A stretch of DNA of 64,000 nt. Origin: Bacteroidales bacterium (GTDB taxonomy: Bacteria; Bacteroidota; Bacteroidia; Bacteroidales; UBA12077). Location: NCBI GenBank assembly GCA_013138975.1, contig WTBR01000041.1, positions 29,878-93,877 of the forward strand, written 5' to 3'. Positions 1-9,926 of this stretch are shown in pieces. The notes under the pieces are model-generated. The model did no database searches. It was not told the origin of the DNA and saw only the letters and a list, made by a program, of their open reading frames with translations. Position 1 is the first letter of the stretch. Each line of letters opens with the position of its first letter. The position numbers were made by a program, and so were the translations under genes.

Positions 1-1013
1 CCTCCATCATCAACATAATTTCCTCTTAAAGGTTTAAAGTTTGCCACAAAACATCCTTGTTTATTTCTTGTATACATACCACCCCATGGATACATTGATA
101 AATCTAAGTTTCCTCTTGCTCCATATTCCCATTCGGTTTCGCTTGGCAATCTGTAATCTTGAACAAAACCCTCACCATTTCTCATTAACTCGTTATTCAA
201 TAATTGAGTTCTCCAAATTGTAAAAGCTCTGGCTTGTTTCCAGTTAACACCTACAACAGGGTAGTTATCATAAGAAGGATGCCAAAAATACATATTTGTA
301 TAAGGCTCGTTAAATGAATATGTGAAATCACTTATCCAACAAAGCGTATCAGGATAAACGTTAATAACGTCTCTTAAAACAAAAGCAGAACGATCTTCCA
401 CATCCATTATTTCACCTTGTGCATTCATTGCAGAACCAGAATATTCTTTAGTATCAAAATTATATTGATTTGATTTCTTAGCAGCTTGTTTCATATCAAC
501 TCGATAATATTCGAACATAAGTTTTCGAGTATCTATCTCCTTACGACGATAAAATCTCTCGTGCTCAGCCAAATATAATTCGTTCAATATTTCCGCTTGC
601 TCTTCATCTAACATATCTATTTCTGTCTCCCAATTAATAATAGGCGGCTCAATTGGATTACCAAATTCATCTTCTGAAATAAGAAAATCCTCTATTTGTT
701 CACCTAATTTTCTACGCATAATGGAATCACGAACATAGTATACAAATTGACGGTATTCATTATTCGTAATTTCTGTATCGTCCATCCAAAAAGCATCAAC
801 AGAAACAGTTCTTTGGTAGGCAGTCATTGCCCAGGCTACATCCTGATCACTTGGACCCATGTTAAAACTTCCCATAGGTACAAAAACCATTCCATGAGGA
901 ACAGATTCAAACCACGGTTTTCTACCTTCAACACCCGATAATTCTCCAACATTGTAATTACTACAACTAAAAGAAATTGCAAATAGTATACTTATAACAA
1001 GTAATTTTTTCAT
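1..1013 (-). CDS. gldK: GldK/PorK-type T9SS lipoprotein, partial (3' end beyond the left edge)
   Basis: Reading the minus strand from the ATG at 1013 gives an open frame to the window edge, about 337 residues. It starts with a lipoprotein signal (basic MKK, hydrophobic stretch, lipobox ISFSC with Cys17). It continues into a formylglycine-generating-enzyme/sulfatase-modifying-factor fold, with the typical blocks VPMGSFNMGPSD, DDTEITNNEYRQFVYY, YPVVGVNWKQA and RLPSETEWEYGARG. In Bacteroidota this combination is GldK/PorK, the outer-membrane lipoprotein that forms the periplasmic ring of the type IX secretion system with GldN. The gene lies 58 bp downstream of porP on the same strand, the usual porP-porK order, so gldL, gldM and gldN are expected just outside the window. 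GldJ is the main alternative, but the porP neighbour favours GldK. Confidence 0.88.
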   Translation of the reverse strand, partial: MKKLLVISILFAISFSCSNYNVGELSGVEGRKPWFESVPHGMVFVPMGSFNMGPSDQDVAWAMTAYQRTVSVDAFWMDDTEITNNEYRQFVYYVRDSIMRRKLGEQIEDFLISEDEFGNPIEPPIINWETEIDMLDEEQAEILNELYLAEHERFYRRKEIDTRKLMFEYYRVDMKQAAKKSNQYNFDTKEYSGSAMNAQGEIMDVEDRSAFVLRDVINVYPDTLCWISDFTYSFNEPYTNMYFWHPSYDNYPVVGVNWKQARAFTIWRTQLLNNELMRNGEGFVQDYRLPSETEWEYGARGNLDLSMYPWGGMYTRNKQGCFVANFKPLRGNYVDDG

Positions 1014-1071
1014 GATATCTTATATTAATTTTGCAAAATAACAATAATTCTTCAATTTCGTATTATATATT

Positions 1072-2028
1072 TTATAAAAATCTTATACTCTTATACTTTT
1101 CTGGAGTTTTATCTTTTTTAACATCCAAACAAAACCCCATCATAATTTCATGTGTTCCATTATTATAACCTATTAAATCTGAGACAATAAAGTCGTATGA
1201 ATAACTAACTTTAGCCCAATTAAATAGCTCTAATCCAAATATTCCAGAAATTGCATTATCTGTTCTTAAAGAAACGCCACCCCATATCTTTTTATTGTAT
1301 TCAAATAATGCGTTTATAGCCAACTGAGTATTTATACCATCAGATTGCACAAATATATTTGGTTTAAATTCTAATAATGGATTGGCGAAAGGTAAATTGT
1401 ACCCCGCTGTTATATAATAATGTCTTTTAAGTGCTACTTTTGTTGTTGCTGTGCCTTCCATACTGCTAAACTCGAATTCAGAACCTAATAAATGAGTTGA
1501 GGAAATTCCCAAATATACATTCTGTGTCTTATAATATAGTCCGAACCCAAAATCTAAAAAGTTAAGTTCATTACTTCCATCATCAGGAATTGCTGGATCA
1601 TCACTTGCATTTCCCCCATCAGAAGGAATCCATTCTGAACCATCTAAATCAATCGCAGAGTTAGCAACACCCCATTTTATACCAATACCCAATTTCCCGT
1701 TTCCAACTGTTTGCTTATATGCAATTGATAAATTAATTTTAAAATTCTTGTCAAATCCCAGCTCATCGTTTTCAAGAGAAACTCCTAATCCTAATCTGTT
1801 TTTTATTGCTGCATCAACATTAAAAACTGTAATAGAAGGAGCTCCTTCAAATCCAGACCATTGACTTCTTTGAAGCGCATAGGCACAAATTTTATCCTCA
1901 CTTCCTGCATAACCAGGGTTTGTGAGTAACTGCGTGTACATATTTTGAGTAAACTGAGGATCCTGTTGCGCTTTTAACAGCAAAGAAACTACCATGAAAA
2001 TGGCAAGAAACAGTGACTTTTTTCCCAT
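1072..2028 (-). CDS. porP: PorP/SprF family type IX secretion outer-membrane protein
   Basis: A 318-residue protein with an N-terminal signal peptide (MGKKSLFLAIFMVVSLLLKA) and the family opening QQDPQFTQNMYTQLLTNPGYAG. Repeated amphipathic beta strands and the ending GTHEIMMGFCLD are typical of the PorP/SprF outer-membrane barrel. PorP links the C-terminal domain of type B cargo to the T9SS and to the PorE peptidoglycan anchor. I chose the ATG at 2028, because the longer frame to 2049 only adds seven residues before the signal peptide. It sits directly upstream of gldK/porK in the same direction and 193 bp after the arginase-like gene. A second, divergent PorP/SprF lies at 60847-61779. Confidence 0.9.
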   Translation of the reverse strand: MGKKSLFLAIFMVVSLLLKAQQDPQFTQNMYTQLLTNPGYAGSEDKICAYALQRSQWSGFEGAPSITVFNVDAAIKNRLGLGVSLENDELGFDKNFKINLSIAYKQTVGNGKLGIGIKWGVANSAIDLDGSEWIPSDGGNASDDPAIPDDGSNELNFLDFGFGLYYKTQNVYLGISSTHLLGSEFEFSSMEGTATTKVALKRHYYITAGYNLPFANPLLEFKPNIFVQSDGINTQLAINALFEYNKKIWGGVSLRTDNAISGIFGLELFNWAKVSYSYDFIVSDLIGYNNGTHEIMMGFCLDVKKDKTPEKYKSIRFL

Positions 2029-2221
2029 ATTAAATACCGTATACCTCAATTATATTAATGATTACCAAAAGTAAAATAAATAAAAATAATATTTCTAAAC
2101 AAATTTTATGAACAATTAAATGTTCGTATCTAATGTAAAGATACATCTTTTATACTGTGGAAAAATAATAAAGTTACTATTGGTTATTATTTTTTAATAA
2201 AAAATCAGAATGCGGTTTTTG

Positions 2222-3370
2222 TTAATTCAGTTTTTGAAATGCTTTTAACCATCTCTCTGGAACATCTCCATTTCCTGCCTCTTTGTAATCATCATGAGTA
2301 CACGATATTAAAACATAACTTTTAAGAGTAGGAACTTCTACCCACCAACGACTTGTTTTTTCACTTTTATAAAATACAATTTCTTGATCGAAACCATCTA
2401 TATTAACAATAAACCTTTTATAATTTTTATCGTTATCAAGAGGGTGTTCGGTAATTTTATTAAGATGTCCGTCAATAAAATACCATAGTATTTGGGCGAT
2501 TAAGTGCGCAGTTTGATAATTTATATCTGAAGCAAAATGATAATCATAAATTCCAAATGAAGTTAGCTTAGTACTTAAACCAGCATATCGCGCTAATTGA
2601 CAGATTTCTTCACCAAAATAACCATTAGGAGAAGGGTTTTCTTGCCCAAAAGCATCTGACTGTCTTACAGAAGAAATATTTAGTCCAATAATATCTGCAT
2701 CCCTAAAAACAGGTTCTACATCTCTTATCTTAGATCGAATATTTCCAAGTCTATAAAAGGAGTGTAACTGGTCTGAAAGATATTTTGTAATTTTAGAATT
2801 AACAAAATGTGTTTGATATCCAATATTTGAAAAAGAGAATAAGGATTCATTGTTTTCTAGTATTATCTTCCACAAAGGTGATCTATATTCCCTTTCGCTG
2901 TTTTCAGTTATATTAATCTTACTATCAATAGAAACAATATTTATTTTCTGATCAAGCATTTGATAAGCCAGATAATTTGGATAAATTATATCTTCTGATG
3001 ATCCTATTATAATAGGTGTAATATTTAATGAGATTAATTCAACAAGGACATCTCTTAAACCAACTGAATGATCATTCGCTGTTTTTCCTTGTTTTAAATT
3101 TCCTAAATCGTATATCTTAATTTGTTTACTAAAAGAAGACAAGCTATAAAAATATTCTCTTATTTTTAACAAGCCTTTGATCGACTCCTCAGTTTTGTTT
3201 GTGTAATTATTTACAACACCAAGTATGGCTATATTAAAACTCTCAATATTCTTTATTTTATTTTCACTTGTATTGATCGAACAATAAGAATATAGTTGTT
3301 CTTTTGAATTGATATAATCTTTATATTCAAAATCTACATTAACCGGATCAAAATAATCATTTAAGTTCAT
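2222..3370 (-). CDS. Arginase-fold protein lacking the metal ligands (often annotated formimidoylglutamase)
   Basis: A 382-residue protein with the ureohydrolase (arginase/agmatinase/formimidoylglutamase) layout. Landmarks are the strand IIIGSSED, then NIVSIDSKINI, then DIIGLNISSVRQSDA and the family-like PSPNGYFGEEICQLARYAG. At each place where active enzymes carry Mn ligands (GGDH, DAHxD and DxDxxDP) the residues here are changed (GSSED, DSKIN, NISSVRQSDA). I therefore infer that it is not a binuclear-manganese hydrolase and may have a structural or regulatory role. It lies 35 bp after topA and upstream of porP. ATG at 3370 was chosen over the TTG one codon earlier. Function unknown. Confidence 0.7.
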   Translation of the reverse strand: MNLNDYFDPVNVDFEYKDYINSKEQLYSYCSINTSENKIKNIESFNIAILGVVNNYTNKTEESIKGLLKIREYFYSLSSFSKQIKIYDLGNLKQGKTANDHSVGLRDVLVELISLNITPIIIGSSEDIIYPNYLAYQMLDQKINIVSIDSKINITENSEREYRSPLWKIILENNESLFSFSNIGYQTHFVNSKITKYLSDQLHSFYRLGNIRSKIRDVEPVFRDADIIGLNISSVRQSDAFGQENPSPNGYFGEEICQLARYAGLSTKLTSFGIYDYHFASDINYQTAHLIAQILWYFIDGHLNKITEHPLDNDKNYKRFIVNIDGFDQEIVFYKSEKTSRWWVEVPTLKSYVLISCTHDDYKEAGNGDVPERWLKAFQKLN

Positions 3371-3408
3371 CAATTTAATATAGCTTAATTCCTACAAATT
3401 AAAAAATC

Positions 3409-5757
3409 TTATTTTTTTGTTGTTTTCTTTTTAGCAACAATCTTTTTAGTCTTCTTTACTTTCCCTTTTTTTCCTGTTTTTTCTTCAGCTTTAATAATAT
3501 CCATACATTGCTCAAGAGTTAATTTGCTCGCTTCAATCTCTTTAGATATTTTATAATTATTCTTGTTGTATGAAATATATGGACCCCAACGACCATTAAG
3601 CACCTGTACTTCTGGATCTTCTTCAAAAATCTTTATTGTTTTTAAACGATCTTTTTCTCTTTTTTCTTCTATTAATTCAATTGCACGATCAAGTTCAATC
3701 TTATATGGGTTTTCTTCCTTTGGTAAAGAAACAAATTTTGAATCATGTCTTACATAAGGTCCAAAACGTCCTATTGAAACTACTACCTTCTTATCTTCAT
3801 ATTGCCCCAAATCTCTTGGCAGCTTAAACAACTCCAATGCTTCTTCAAGTGTTATTGTTTCAAGATGCTGACCTCTTTGAAGTGATGCAAATCTTGGTTT
3901 TTCCTCGTCATCCTTAGACCCAATTTGAACCATCGCTCCATAAGGTCCAATTTTTGCAATAATGGGTTTCCCTGAAGTAGGATCATCTCCTAGGGCTCTT
4001 TCACCAACACTTCTACTTGATGTTTCGAGAGTATTTTCTACTGTTTTATGAAATGGCTTATAAAACTTATCAATCATTTTTGACCAAATAAGTTTTCCAT
4101 TTGCTATCTCATCAAACTCTTCTTCTACAGATGCCGTAAAATTATAATTCAATATTTCATCAAAATGTTCGGAAAGAAAATCAGTTACAACCATTCCTAT
4201 ATCAGTTGGGAAAAGTTTCTTTTTTTCTGCTCCGGTTATTTCTTTTTTCTTTTGCTCTTTAATTTCATTATTACTTAATATATATGATATATATTCTCGA
4301 TCTTTTCCTTCTCTATCTTCTTTAATAACATAACCTCTATTCTGAATTGTATATATGGTAGGGGCATAAGTTGACGGACGTCCAATCCCAAGTTCTTCCA
4401 ATTTTTTAACTAAACTTGCTTCAGTAAATCTTGCTGGGTGGTGTGTAAATCGTTCAACAGCACCGATCGAATTATATTCTACATCTTCACCTTTATTAAC
4501 TGCAGGTAACAATCCTTTTACTTCTTCTTCGTTTTCATCATCAGTTGATTCTAAATAGACCTTAAGAAAACCATCAAACTTTAATACTTCTCCTACTGCA
4601 ACAAACTTATGTTCATCATTCGACAAATTTATAGAGATTGTCGTTTTTTCCAACTGAGCTTCACTCATTTGAGAAGCGACTGTTCTTTTCCAAATTAAAT
4701 CATACAATCTTTTTTCTCCATCTGTTCCGGAAACTTCTTGATTTTCAATAAAGGTTGGCCTGATTGCTTCGTGAGCCTCTTGAGCACCTTTTGATTTTGT
4801 CTTGAAATTTCTTGTTTTCAGATATTTTTCTCCATACTCATTTAATATAACGTTTTTAGCTGCACCAATTGCCATTGTTGATAAGTTAACCGAGTCAGTT
4901 CTCATATATGTTATTTTCCCTGCTTCGTATAATTTTTGTGCAACAGACATCGTTTGACCAACAGAAAATCCTAGTTTTCGACTTGCCTCTTGCTGCAATG
5001 TTGATGTAGTAAATGGTGCGGAAGGTGATTTCTTTCCCGGTTTTTTTACAACATCTGTAATATTATATGCTGCCTTTTTACATTTCTCTAACAATTCTAA
5101 TGTTTTTTCAGGAGATTTAATCCTCTCAGACAAATCTGCTTTTAACTCTTCGTTTTTGTTAGTTTTAAATAGCCCCGTTATTTTAAAGAAGGATTCACTT
5201 TTAAAATTTATTATCTCTCTTTCTCGTTCAACAAGCAACTTAACTGCAACAGACTGCACTCTACCTGCTGAAAGAGAAGGTCTTACTTTTTTCCATAATA
5301 CTGGAGATAATTCAAAACCTACCAATCTATCCAAGATTCTTCTTGCTTGCTGAGCATTAACAAGATTTTCGTCAATCAATCTAGGAGTTTTTATTGCACC
5401 TTGTATAGCTTCTTTTGTAATTTCATGAAAAACAATTCTTTTTGTTTTCTTAATATCAAGATCAAGTTCCTTCAGTAAATGCCATGCTATAGCCTCTCCC
5501 TCGCGGTCTTCATCAGATGCTAGCCAAACAATTTTTGCATCCTTTGCTAATTTCTTTAATTCCTTTACGATTGCTTTTTTATCATCTGGAACGATATATT
5601 GTGGTTCATAATCTTTCTCTATATCAATCCCTAAATTCTTTTTTGCTAAATCTCTTATATGACCAAAACTGGATTTGACCTGAAAATCTTTTCCCAAAAA
5701 CTTCTCTATTGTCTTTGCTTTTGCAGGAGACTCAACTATTACTAAATTTTCTACCAT
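3409..5757 (-). CDS. topA: DNA topoisomerase I (type IA)
   Basis: A 782-residue type IA topoisomerase that relaxes negative supercoils behind RNA polymerase. The N-terminal Toprim domain begins NLVIVESPAKAKTIEKFLG and has the acidic SDEDREGE motif. The active-site segment GKITYMRTDS places the nucleophilic tyrosine near residue 284, and the LGIGRPSTYA block follows. The C-terminal half holds three TopA_C-like repeats (for example RFGPYVRHDSKFVSLPKE and GRWGPYISYNKNNYKI) that lack the Cys4 zinc fingers of enterobacterial TopA, ending in a lysine-rich DNA-binding tail. ATG at 5757 begins right at the conserved N-terminus; an extra upstream start at 5793 is unlikely. It is divergent from the PBP1A gene across 121 bp. 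Confidence 0.96.
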   Translation of the reverse strand: MVENLVIVESPAKAKTIEKFLGKDFQVKSSFGHIRDLAKKNLGIDIEKDYEPQYIVPDDKKAIVKELKKLAKDAKIVWLASDEDREGEAIAWHLLKELDLDIKKTKRIVFHEITKEAIQGAIKTPRLIDENLVNAQQARRILDRLVGFELSPVLWKKVRPSLSAGRVQSVAVKLLVEREREIINFKSESFFKITGLFKTNKNEELKADLSERIKSPEKTLELLEKCKKAAYNITDVVKKPGKKSPSAPFTTSTLQQEASRKLGFSVGQTMSVAQKLYEAGKITYMRTDSVNLSTMAIGAAKNVILNEYGEKYLKTRNFKTKSKGAQEAHEAIRPTFIENQEVSGTDGEKRLYDLIWKRTVASQMSEAQLEKTTISINLSNDEHKFVAVGEVLKFDGFLKVYLESTDDENEEEVKGLLPAVNKGEDVEYNSIGAVERFTHHPARFTEASLVKKLEELGIGRPSTYAPTIYTIQNRGYVIKEDREGKDREYISYILSNNEIKEQKKKEITGAEKKKLFPTDIGMVVTDFLSEHFDEILNYNFTASVEEEFDEIANGKLIWSKMIDKFYKPFHKTVENTLETSSRSVGERALGDDPTSGKPIIAKIGPYGAMVQIGSKDDEEKPRFASLQRGQHLETITLEEALELFKLPRDLGQYEDKKVVVSIGRFGPYVRHDSKFVSLPKEENPYKIELDRAIELIEEKREKDRLKTIKIFEEDPEVQVLNGRWGPYISYNKNNYKISKEIEASKLTLEQCMDIIKAEEKTGKKGKVKKTKKIVAKKKTTKK

Positions 5758-5878
5758 GAATATTTTGATTTTGAAAATACCTAAAAACGTCACAAAATTA
5801 ATATAAATAGTATTTTATGTTCTATATTTTGAATTAAATATTATTTATTATTTTTACGACCTAGCTAATAACAGCAAT

Positions 5879-8233
5879 ATGGACAAAATTAAATTTACAA
5901 CAAAACTTTATACTAGATTGTTTTGGACTTTGGTTTCAATACCTATTCTTACAATCATTTTACTATTTGTATTAATATCCTTTGAAAAGCTTGGCGAAAT
6001 GCCAAGTTTTAAAGAATTGGAGAATCCTGAAAATAATCTAGCTTCTGAAATTTTTTCAGATGATGATGTATTAATTGGAAATCTTTTCTGGGATAATAGG
6101 TCATATGCAAAACATAACGAAATTCCACAAAACATAATTGACGCTTTAATTGCAACTGAAGATGTCCGTTTTCATCAACATTCAGGAATTGATGCACGTG
6201 GTTTAGGAAGAGTATTAGTATACTCTATTTTAATGAATGATAGATCTTCCGGTGGTGGTAGTACAATTACGCAACAACTTGCAAAAAACCTTTTCCCAAG
6301 AGATACAACTTCATACAAAACTTCTATTGGAAGAAAATTAAATCTTGGCGTTTCTAAATTTAAAGAATGGGTTACAGCAGTAAAACTTGAGCGCAATTAC
6401 ACCAAAGACGAAATCATTGTAATGTACTTAAATACAGTGCCTTTTGGAGGGATTACATATGGTGTTAAATCAGCTGCAAAAACATACTTTAACATACCTC
6501 CTGATTCATTAAAAACAGAACAATCTGCATTGCTGATTGGATTATTAAAAGCTCCAACTTATTATAGTCCTGTTCGAAATCCCGAAAGATCGAAACTAAG
6601 AAGGAATGTTGTTCTAAATCAAATGAATAAATACAATTATATTACGAATGAAGAGTTTGATTCTTTAAGTATTCTTCCAATTGAACTAACTTACAAAATC
6701 CAAGATCAAAATGTTGGTTTAGCAACTTACTTTAGGGGATATTTAAGATTAACATTAAATAAGTCTAAACCCAATAAAAAGAATTATTATTCAGATCGTG
6801 ATTATAGAAATGATTCTATTGAATGGCTCACAAATCCTTTATATGGCTGGTGTAAAAAGAATAAAAAACCTGATGGTTCTGACTATGATCTCTATAGAGA
6901 TGGCTTAAAGATTTATACAACTATTGATTCTCGAATGCAAAAATATGCCGAAGAAGCGTTAGTTGAACATTTAAGTCAAGACTTGCAGAATGATTTTAAT
7001 TTGGAACAAGAAAATAATCCTAATGCTCCTTATTACGAAGAGTTAGGTGATGAAGAATTAAAGGATATTATTGACTTAGCTATTCGAAGGACTGAAAGAT
7101 ACAGAAGGCTTCGAAGAAGAGGCGTTAAAAAGGATTCAATAAAATCAATTTTTAATTCTCTAACGAAAATGACTGTTTTTTCATGGAAAGGTGAAGTTGA
7201 CACTGTAATGACTCCTTTAGACTCTTTGCTTTATTATAAAAATTATTTAAGAGCTGGATTTATTTCTATTGACCCACATAATGGATATGTTAAAGCTTAT
7301 GTTGGTGGTCCAAATTTCAAACATTTTAAGTACGATTATGTAACGCAAGCCAAAAGACAGGTTGGCTCAACAATAAAGCCATTCTTATATACCCTTGCAA
7401 TGAAAGAAGGATATTCTCCTTGTTATAAAGTACCAAATATACCAAGCACCTTTATTTTAAATGACACAACCTGGACTCCTAAAAACTCCGGCTCATCAAG
7501 TAAAGATGGACAAATGGTAACTTTAAAATGGGGGCTTTCAAATTCTGTCAACTATATTTCTGCTTGGTTAATTAAACAATTTAATCCTGTTTCGGTAATT
7601 GATGTAATGCGTAAAATGGGTGTAAAAAGTAGAATTGCTGCAGTTCCGTCTATCTTTTTAGGAACTTCGGATATATCACTTACAGAGATGGTAAGTGCAT
7701 ACTCAACTTTTTCGAATAAGGGTGTACATTCTGAACCCGTTTTTGTTACACGAATTGAAGATAAAAATGGAAATATTCTTGCTAAATTTACTTCCAACAA
7801 AAACGAGGCTATAAGTGCCCAAACAGCATATCTTATGACTAACCTACTTCAAGGTGTAGTTCGTTCCGGATCAGGAAGAAGAGTAAGATTTAAATACGAA
7901 TTATACAACGAAATTGGCGGAAAAACCGGAACAACACAGAATCAGTCAGATGGTTGGTTTATGGGTGTTACTCCAAATTTAGTTTCGGGTGTTTGGGTTG
8001 GTGGCGAAGATCGCAGTATCCATTTTAAAGGCATAACACTTGGTCAAGGAGCAAATATGGCACTGCCTATTTGGGCACTTTATATGAAAAAGGTTTATAA
8101 CGACTCTACCATAGTTGGCGTTACTCAAGAAGATAAATTTGATGAACCGATCAATTTTTCAATTGATATGGATTGTGACAAATATGAAGAAAATAAATCT
8201 GATCAAGAAAGTTTTGATAGCGAATTCTTCTAA
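5879..8233 (+). CDS. Penicillin-binding protein 1A (bifunctional transglycosylase/transpeptidase)
   Basis: A 784-residue class A PBP that polymerises and cross-links peptidoglycan at the outer face of the inner membrane. One N-terminal transmembrane helix (about residues 14-34) is followed by a GT51 domain with catalytic Glu94 in TEDVRFHQHSGIDARG, plus GGSTITQQLAKNLF and the strand LNTVPFGGITYGVKSAAK. The transpeptidase domain has SxxK at Ser497 (GSTIKP), SxN in SNSVNY and KTG at Lys682 (GGKTGTTQNQSDGWF). Its last four bases overlap the convergent ABC ATPase gene. It is a standard mrcA/ponA-type enzyme; which paralogue it is cannot be told from this window. Confidence 0.95.
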   Translation: MDKIKFTTKLYTRLFWTLVSIPILTIILLFVLISFEKLGEMPSFKELENPENNLASEIFSDDDVLIGNLFWDNRSYAKHNEIPQNIIDALIATEDVRFHQHSGIDARGLGRVLVYSILMNDRSSGGGSTITQQLAKNLFPRDTTSYKTSIGRKLNLGVSKFKEWVTAVKLERNYTKDEIIVMYLNTVPFGGITYGVKSAAKTYFNIPPDSLKTEQSALLIGLLKAPTYYSPVRNPERSKLRRNVVLNQMNKYNYITNEEFDSLSILPIELTYKIQDQNVGLATYFRGYLRLTLNKSKPNKKNYYSDRDYRNDSIEWLTNPLYGWCKKNKKPDGSDYDLYRDGLKIYTTIDSRMQKYAEEALVEHLSQDLQNDFNLEQENNPNAPYYEELGDEELKDIIDLAIRRTERYRRLRRRGVKKDSIKSIFNSLTKMTVFSWKGEVDTVMTPLDSLLYYKNYLRAGFISIDPHNGYVKAYVGGPNFKHFKYDYVTQAKRQVGSTIKPFLYTLAMKEGYSPCYKVPNIPSTFILNDTTWTPKNSGSSSKDGQMVTLKWGLSNSVNYISAWLIKQFNPVSVIDVMRKMGVKSRIAAVPSIFLGTSDISLTEMVSAYSTFSNKGVHSEPVFVTRIEDKNGNILAKFTSNKNEAISAQTAYLMTNLLQGVVRSGSGRRVRFKYELYNEIGGKTGTTQNQSDGWFMGVTPNLVSGVWVGGEDRSIHFKGITLGQGANMALPIWALYMKKVYNDSTIVGVTQEDKFDEPINFSIDMDCDKYEENKSDQESFDSEFF

Positions 8234-9921
8234 TTGCTTTTTATAATTGGAATTGAATCAATAAGATTTTTAGTATACTCTGAAGCAGGTGATTTATATA
8301 TTTCATCTGCTTTATTTATTTCTATAAGTTCCCCATTTTTCATAACCATTATTCTATCTGCCATATATTTAACTACCGATAAATCATGAGAGATAAAAAT
8401 ATATGTTAATTGCAATTCGTCTTTTAAATCATTAAGTAAATTTAAAATCTCAGCCTGTACCGAAACATCGAGAGCAGAAACAGATTCATCGCAAATAATA
8501 AATTCGGGATTTAAAATTAAAGCTCGAGCAATTACAATTCTTTGCCTTTGCCCCCCGGAAAATTCGTGTGGATATTTATAATAACTATCCGAATCTAATT
8601 TCACTTTCTTCAACATTTCAAAGACCTTCTCTTTTTGTTCTGTATTATTTTTACATATACCGTGAACAATAAGAGGTTCGGTTAATGCATCACCAATTAT
8701 TAATTTGGGGTTTAAAGATGAATACGGATCTTGAAATATTATTTGTGCATTTTTTCTATACTGTTTAAGTTCTCTTGTTGTTAGTTCATTTAGCAATTTT
8801 CCTTTATATTTTACGAAGCCTGAACTTTGCTCAATTAACTGAACAATAATTCTTCCTAAAGTAGTTTTTCCGCAGCCTGACTCCCCAACCAACCCTAAGG
8901 TTTCTCCTTTAAAGACTTCAAAATTTAAATTCTGCACAGCTATTTGTTGCTGTTTGGGTTTTCCTAGAAAATTCCTTTTCGATACAAAAACTTTATTTAA
9001 TTGATTTACACTTAATACTACTTCTTCAGAAGGTTTTTTTTTATTTCTATTATCATTAAATGTACTTTCATCTATTTCTACTGATTCAATAAAATCCGAT
9101 AAAATAGGTAATCGTTCTCTTAAGAAATTTAAGTCGGGTCTACAATTTAATAAGCCTTTGGTATATGGATGCTCCGGATTTAACAAAATTTGATCTGACG
9201 TTCCAAATTCTACAACTTCTCCTTTATACATAACAAGTACATCATCTGCAATTTGAGATATAACACCTAAATCATGTGAAATAAAAATTATACTCATTTG
9301 GTATTTTACTTGAATTTGCTTTAACAACTCTATAATTGTTTTCTGCACAGTTACATCTAATGCAGTTGTAGGCTCATCGGCTATTAATATTGATGGTTTT
9401 AAAGCAATTGCCATTGCAATCATTACTCGTTGTTTCTGACCTCCTGAAATTTCATGTGGATAACTATTATATATTCTTTTGGGATCAGGGAATTTGACTT
9501 CTTCAAATAATTTTGCCACTTGACTTTTTGCTTCTTTTCTTGATATTTTTGAATGTTTCATTATTATTTCAAGAACTTGATCTCCACATCTTAAAGATGG
9601 ATTTAACGAAGTCATAGGTTCCTGAAAAATCATTGAAATATCTTTACCTCTTATATTAAGCAGTTCTTCATCGCTTAATTGATTTAGATTTACTTTCTTA
9701 TTCTGAGTGAAATAAAAAATATCTCCTTTATCAATAATGGCATTATTTGGAAGTAATTTTAAAATTGATAATGCTGTTAGTGACTTTCCTGACCCAGACT
9801 CTCCAACTATTCCGAGTGTTTTAGATTTAAATAAAGAAAATGAAATATCCTTTAAAACTTGTGTCTTACCAAGCTTATTTGAAAACGATAATGATAGATT
9901 TTTAACCTCAAGTAACTTCAC
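8230..9921 (-). CDS. Duplicated ABC ATPase, peptide/nickel (Dpp/Opp/Gsi) type
   Basis: A 563-residue protein with two complete nucleotide-binding domains in one chain, like GsiA or YejF. Domain 1 has Walker A GESGSGKS (residues 40-47), signature ISGGQKQR and Walker B ILIADEPTTALD. Domain 2 has GESGCGKT, FSGGQRQR and FIICDESVSALD. The oligopeptide-transport linker (EHPYTKGLL) lies between them. It would power uptake of peptides or related solutes, but no permease or binding protein lies nearby, so the partner genes are elsewhere. It starts with GTG at 9921, only 5 bp after radA, and is the last gene of the panC-to-ABC operon. Its stop overlaps the end of the PBP1A gene. Confidence 0.93.
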   Translation of the reverse strand: MKLLEVKNLSLSFSNKLGKTQVLKDISFSLFKSKTLGIVGESGSGKSLTALSILKLLPNNAIIDKGDIFYFTQNKKVNLNQLSDEELLNIRGKDISMIFQEPMTSLNPSLRCGDQVLEIIMKHSKISRKEAKSQVAKLFEEVKFPDPKRIYNSYPHEISGGQKQRVMIAMAIALKPSILIADEPTTALDVTVQKTIIELLKQIQVKYQMSIIFISHDLGVISQIADDVLVMYKGEVVEFGTSDQILLNPEHPYTKGLLNCRPDLNFLRERLPILSDFIESVEIDESTFNDNRNKKKPSEEVVLSVNQLNKVFVSKRNFLGKPKQQQIAVQNLNFEVFKGETLGLVGESGCGKTTLGRIIVQLIEQSSGFVKYKGKLLNELTTRELKQYRKNAQIIFQDPYSSLNPKLIIGDALTEPLIVHGICKNNTEQKEKVFEMLKKVKLDSDSYYKYPHEFSGGQRQRIVIARALILNPEFIICDESVSALDVSVQAEILNLLNDLKDELQLTYIFISHDLSVVKYMADRIMVMKNGELIEINKADEIYKSPASEYTKNLIDSIPIIKSN

Positions 9922-9926
9922 AAAAT

